A DNA stretch of 32,795 nucleotides from JAJYZP01 sp049964535 (GTDB lineage: Bacteria > Actinomycetota > Acidimicrobiia > Acidimicrobiales > Acidimicrobiaceae), in NCBI GenBank assembly GCA_049964535.1, contig JBMFXG010000006.1:1-32795 (forward strand). The letters are read 5' to 3'. This document shows positions 30,928 through 32,795 of this stretch, piece by piece. The position numbers and the translations under genes are program-made. Numbering within the stretch: the first letter of the stretch is position 1; every line of letters starts with the position of its first letter. The notes under the pieces are model-generated. The model ran no database searches. It was not told the origin of the DNA and saw only the letters and a list, made by a program, of their open reading frames with translations.

Positions 30928-32228
30928 CGTGACTCTGACCAGGGTTGTGCTTGGAGGGCAGGTCGACCGGCAAGATTGATCCGGTCGTGAGGCGAAAGTT
31001 CCTCCATCGTCGCTTGATGGTGGAGGCGAATGTCGCTGAGCGTGTCGCGGTAGAGAACTCTTCCTTGTTGCATAATTGGTCGCTGGAGTAGGCGATACTG
31101 ACCACCTATGGTTGGCTCGATCGTCTCTGGGTCGTAGGTGTACTCTGTGGTGGCTGTTCCATCGTCACTCTTTATGCGTACTGCTGCCTTGCGTCCTCCG
31201 ATCGTTGCTTTGTTCTCAGAGGTCTTGGCGACGCTTTGGAGCTGCGATGGAGACTCCCCGATGGCAACGAGTTTAAATACGAAGTTTGCGGTTGGGTGAC
31301 CTGAACCTCCAACGAGCCGAGTGCCAACCCCGAATCCGTCAACAGGAGCATCGCTGAGCTCGTCGATAGCGTACTCGTCGAGATCCCCTGAGAGAATGAT
31401 GCCGGTCTTTTCGGCTCCGAGGGCATCAAGACGAGCTCGTGCGAAGGCTGCTCCTTCCGCGAGATTTCCGGAGTCGATTCGAATGGCGCGCAATCGAGGG
31501 CCAAAGACCGACACCGCACGTTCAATGCCCCGCCCGATCTCAAAGGTATCTACAAGAGCGGTGGTGTCGGCACCTTGGGCAGCTACCTGAGCCTCAAAGG
31601 CGGCAATCTCGCTCTCGTGCGCGAGCATCAGGGCGTGGCCGGCCGTTCCGGTAGTGGGTATTGAGTACATTCGACCGGCCTCGAGATTGGAGGTTGCGGC
31701 AAAGCCAACGACGTAGGCGGCTCGAGCGGCGGCGATGGCCGCTTGCTCGTGAGTCCTTCTGCTCCCCATCTCAATGAGGGTCCGACCTTTAGCGACTTGA
31801 ACCATTCTGGCGGCCGCTGAGGCGACGGCGCTATCAAAGTTCAAAATCGAAAGGACGATAGTCTCAAGTAGGAGAGTCTCTGCGAAAGTTCCTTCAATAC
31901 GCGCGATTGGTGAGTTCGGGAAGTAGAGCTCTCCGTCGGGGTAGGCGTCGATGGAACCGCTAAAGCGAAACTCTTCTAGGTATCGAAGTGTTGTGTGATC
32001 GACGATCGCCGACGATGCAAGGAAGTCGAGCTCGTCTGGGCCAAAGTGGAAGCGCTCCACCGCTTCGGCCACTCGGCTCACCCCACAGACGACTCCGTAT
32101 CGACGACCTGGTGGAAGTCGGCGAGCGAAGACCTCAAAGATAGCGTGGCGATGCGCAGCGCCGCTGTGAAGAGCGGCTTGGAGCATCGTGAGCTCGTAGT
32201 GGTCGGTGAGTAGCGCCGTAGATCTCAT
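30924..32228 (-). CDS. pncB: Nicotinate phosphoribosyltransferase
   Basis: Salvages nicotinate to nicotinate mononucleotide with PRPP and ATP, the first step of the Preiss-Handler route to NAD. 434 aa, normal for the actinobacterial type. The N terminus LLTDHYELTMLQAAL is diagnostic. Further motifs: FEVFARRLPPGRRYGVVCG, EGTFAETLLLET, ILNFDSAVASAAARM, EMGSRRTHEQAAIAAARAAY, TSNLEAGRMY, the phosphorylated-His-type segment GTAGHALMLAH, VDTFEIGRGI, IRIDSGNLAEGA and GFGVGTRLVGG. It lies between the Lgt-like gene and nrtR, with 4-base overlaps at both ends, so all three are translationally coupled. PRPP comes from the prs product (2686-3657). Confidence 0.96.
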   Translation of the reverse strand: MRSTALLTDHYELTMLQAALHSGAAHRHAIFEVFARRLPPGRRYGVVCGVSRVAEAVERFHFGPDELDFLASSAIVDHTTLRYLEEFRFSGSIDAYPDGELYFPNSPIARIEGTFAETLLLETIVLSILNFDSAVASAAARMVQVAKGRTLIEMGSRRTHEQAAIAAARAAYVVGFAATSNLEAGRMYSIPTTGTAGHALMLAHESEIAAFEAQVAAQGADTTALVDTFEIGRGIERAVSVFGPRLRAIRIDSGNLAEGAAFARARLDALGAEKTGIILSGDLDEYAIDELSDAPVDGFGVGTRLVGGSGHPTANFVFKLVAIGESPSQLQSVAKTSENKATIGGRKAAVRIKSDDGTATTEYTYDPETIEPTIGGQYRLLQRPIMQQGRVLYRDTLSDIRLHHQATMEELSPHDRINLAGRPALQAQPWSESR

Positions 32229-32795
32229 GAGTGTGTTTCGTGGGAAGTCTTGTGCGATGGCTCATCACTGCTGGTCTCGGGATCACCGAGTTCATTTTTT
32301 GCCGTACGCCTCCACGATCTCACGAGTAGGGCCGAAGCGGCGATTGAGAGCACGAGGAGAAGAAGTGCAAAGACTTCGACTGCATCCCAAAGGCGTGGAA
32401 CTGCGAGCCAGAGGAACTCGTCGAAGAAGCGCTCGATCGACCAGAGTGCGAGGCCGATGGTGAGTAGCAGCCCGGGTGGAGAGGATCTTTGACGGAGGTA
32501 ACGCTCGACCCGAAGGAGAACGAGGTAGATGAGAAAGTCTTCGATGGATTGAAAGATCGGTACGGGTATGCGGCGACCGCTCTCCCCAGCGTAAGCGAGT
32601 CCGTACCATGCGTTGGTCGGTCGACCACCACCTCCATACATGAGTTGAGGTCCGAGGAGGCGTCCCATGGACCATGCGGCGAGAAGTACCGGCGTGATGA
32701 TATCGAAGACCACGAGTGTCGGTATCGGAGGAGAGGCCTTTCGTAAGAAGTAGAGTCCGGCGACGACACCGCCGACTATTCCGCCGTACGAGGAG
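32225..32795 (-). CDS. Lgt-like membrane protein, divergent, 5' end outside window
   Basis: Resembles prolipoprotein diacylglyceryl transferase (Lgt), which attaches diacylglycerol to the lipobox Cys of lipoproteins. The frame is open to the right edge, so the N-terminal part is missing; the GTG at 32713 is probably internal. Visible parts: SSYGGIVGGVVAGLYFL, then ITPVLLAAWSMGRLLGPQ, GGGGRPTNAWYGLAYAG, RRIPVPIFQSIEDFLIYLV and membrane helices near the end. Several positions conserved in Lgt differ: the HGG motif is SYGG, GRIGNF is GRLLGP, and R-x-P-x-Q-x-Y-E reads IPVPIFQS. Its C terminus is hydrophilic and Glu/Ser/His rich (about 30 residues). It overlaps pncB by four bases. It may be a paralogue with another role. 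Confidence 0.65.
   Translation of the reverse strand, partial: SSYGGIVGGVVAGLYFLRKASPPIPTLVVFDIITPVLLAAWSMGRLLGPQLMYGGGGRPTNAWYGLAYAGESGRRIPVPIFQSIEDFLIYLVLLRVERYLRQRSSPPGLLLTIGLALWSIERFFDEFLWLAVPRLWDAVEVFALLLLVLSIAASALLVRSWRRTAKNELGDPETSSDEPSHKTSHETHS

Overview
The window looks like chromosomal DNA from an actinobacterium, most likely Acidimicrobiia (a Ferrimicrobium-like acidophile is a guess, not shown). The reasons are moderately GC-rich codon use with frequent GTG starts, an actinobacterial housekeeping gene order, and the DivIC and DUF501 families. No insertion sequence, phage gene, integrase or CRISPR array was found.

Layout. (1) 1-1443: 3' part of a secreted GH30-like glycosidase, cut by the left edge. 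(2) 1537-12619: housekeeping block, all on +: glmU (acetyltransferase half truncated), prs, rplY/ctc, pth, mfd, a frameshifted parvulin-type lipoprotein gene, a tetrapyrrole-methylase/MazG fusion, eno and divIC. It resembles the Mycobacterium tuberculosis region Rv1018c-Rv1025 (glmU, prsA, rplY, pth, mfd, mazG, eno, divIC, DUF501). (3) 12798-23532: a molybdenum hydroxylase island of the CO dehydrogenase/xanthine dehydrogenase superfamily: coxL1, coxS, coxL2, coxM, coxD (MoxR ATPase), coxE (VWA), xdhC/coxF, mocA-like, coxG. Both large subunits carry the form II signature YRGAGR, not the form I CO dehydrogenase motif, so CO is probably not the substrate. (4) 23522-24926: DUF501, normally next to divIC, then a family 2 glycosyltransferase, followed by a tRNA-Leu(UAA) at 24932-25014. 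(5) A 564-base stretch without a gene, then a membrane acyltransferase, a large secreted Ig-like/BNR-type protein and a serine beta-lactamase-like hydrolase. (6) 30202-32795 on the - strand: an Lgt-like membrane protein cut by the right edge, pncB and an NrtR-type Nudix regulator, with 4-base start/stop overlaps.

How the genes fit together. CoxS (two 2Fe-2S clusters), CoxM (FAD) and a CoxL large subunit (Mo-cytosine dinucleotide) make the enzyme. MocA and XdhC would make and deliver the cofactor. CoxD and CoxE are the AAA+/VWA pair that matures the active site. CoxG, with a C-terminal membrane anchor, could dock the enzyme to the membrane. The island sits between divIC and DUF501, which are adjacent in other actinobacteria, and its last gene overlaps DUF501. 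PncB and NrtR form an NAD salvage and regulation pair.

Most worth checking: the dual large-subunit hydroxylase island and its position; a perfect hairpin that hides the coxD ribosome binding site, next to a second symmetric hairpin; the truncated GlmU; the single-base frameshift in the parvulin gene; and the divergent Lgt-like protein.
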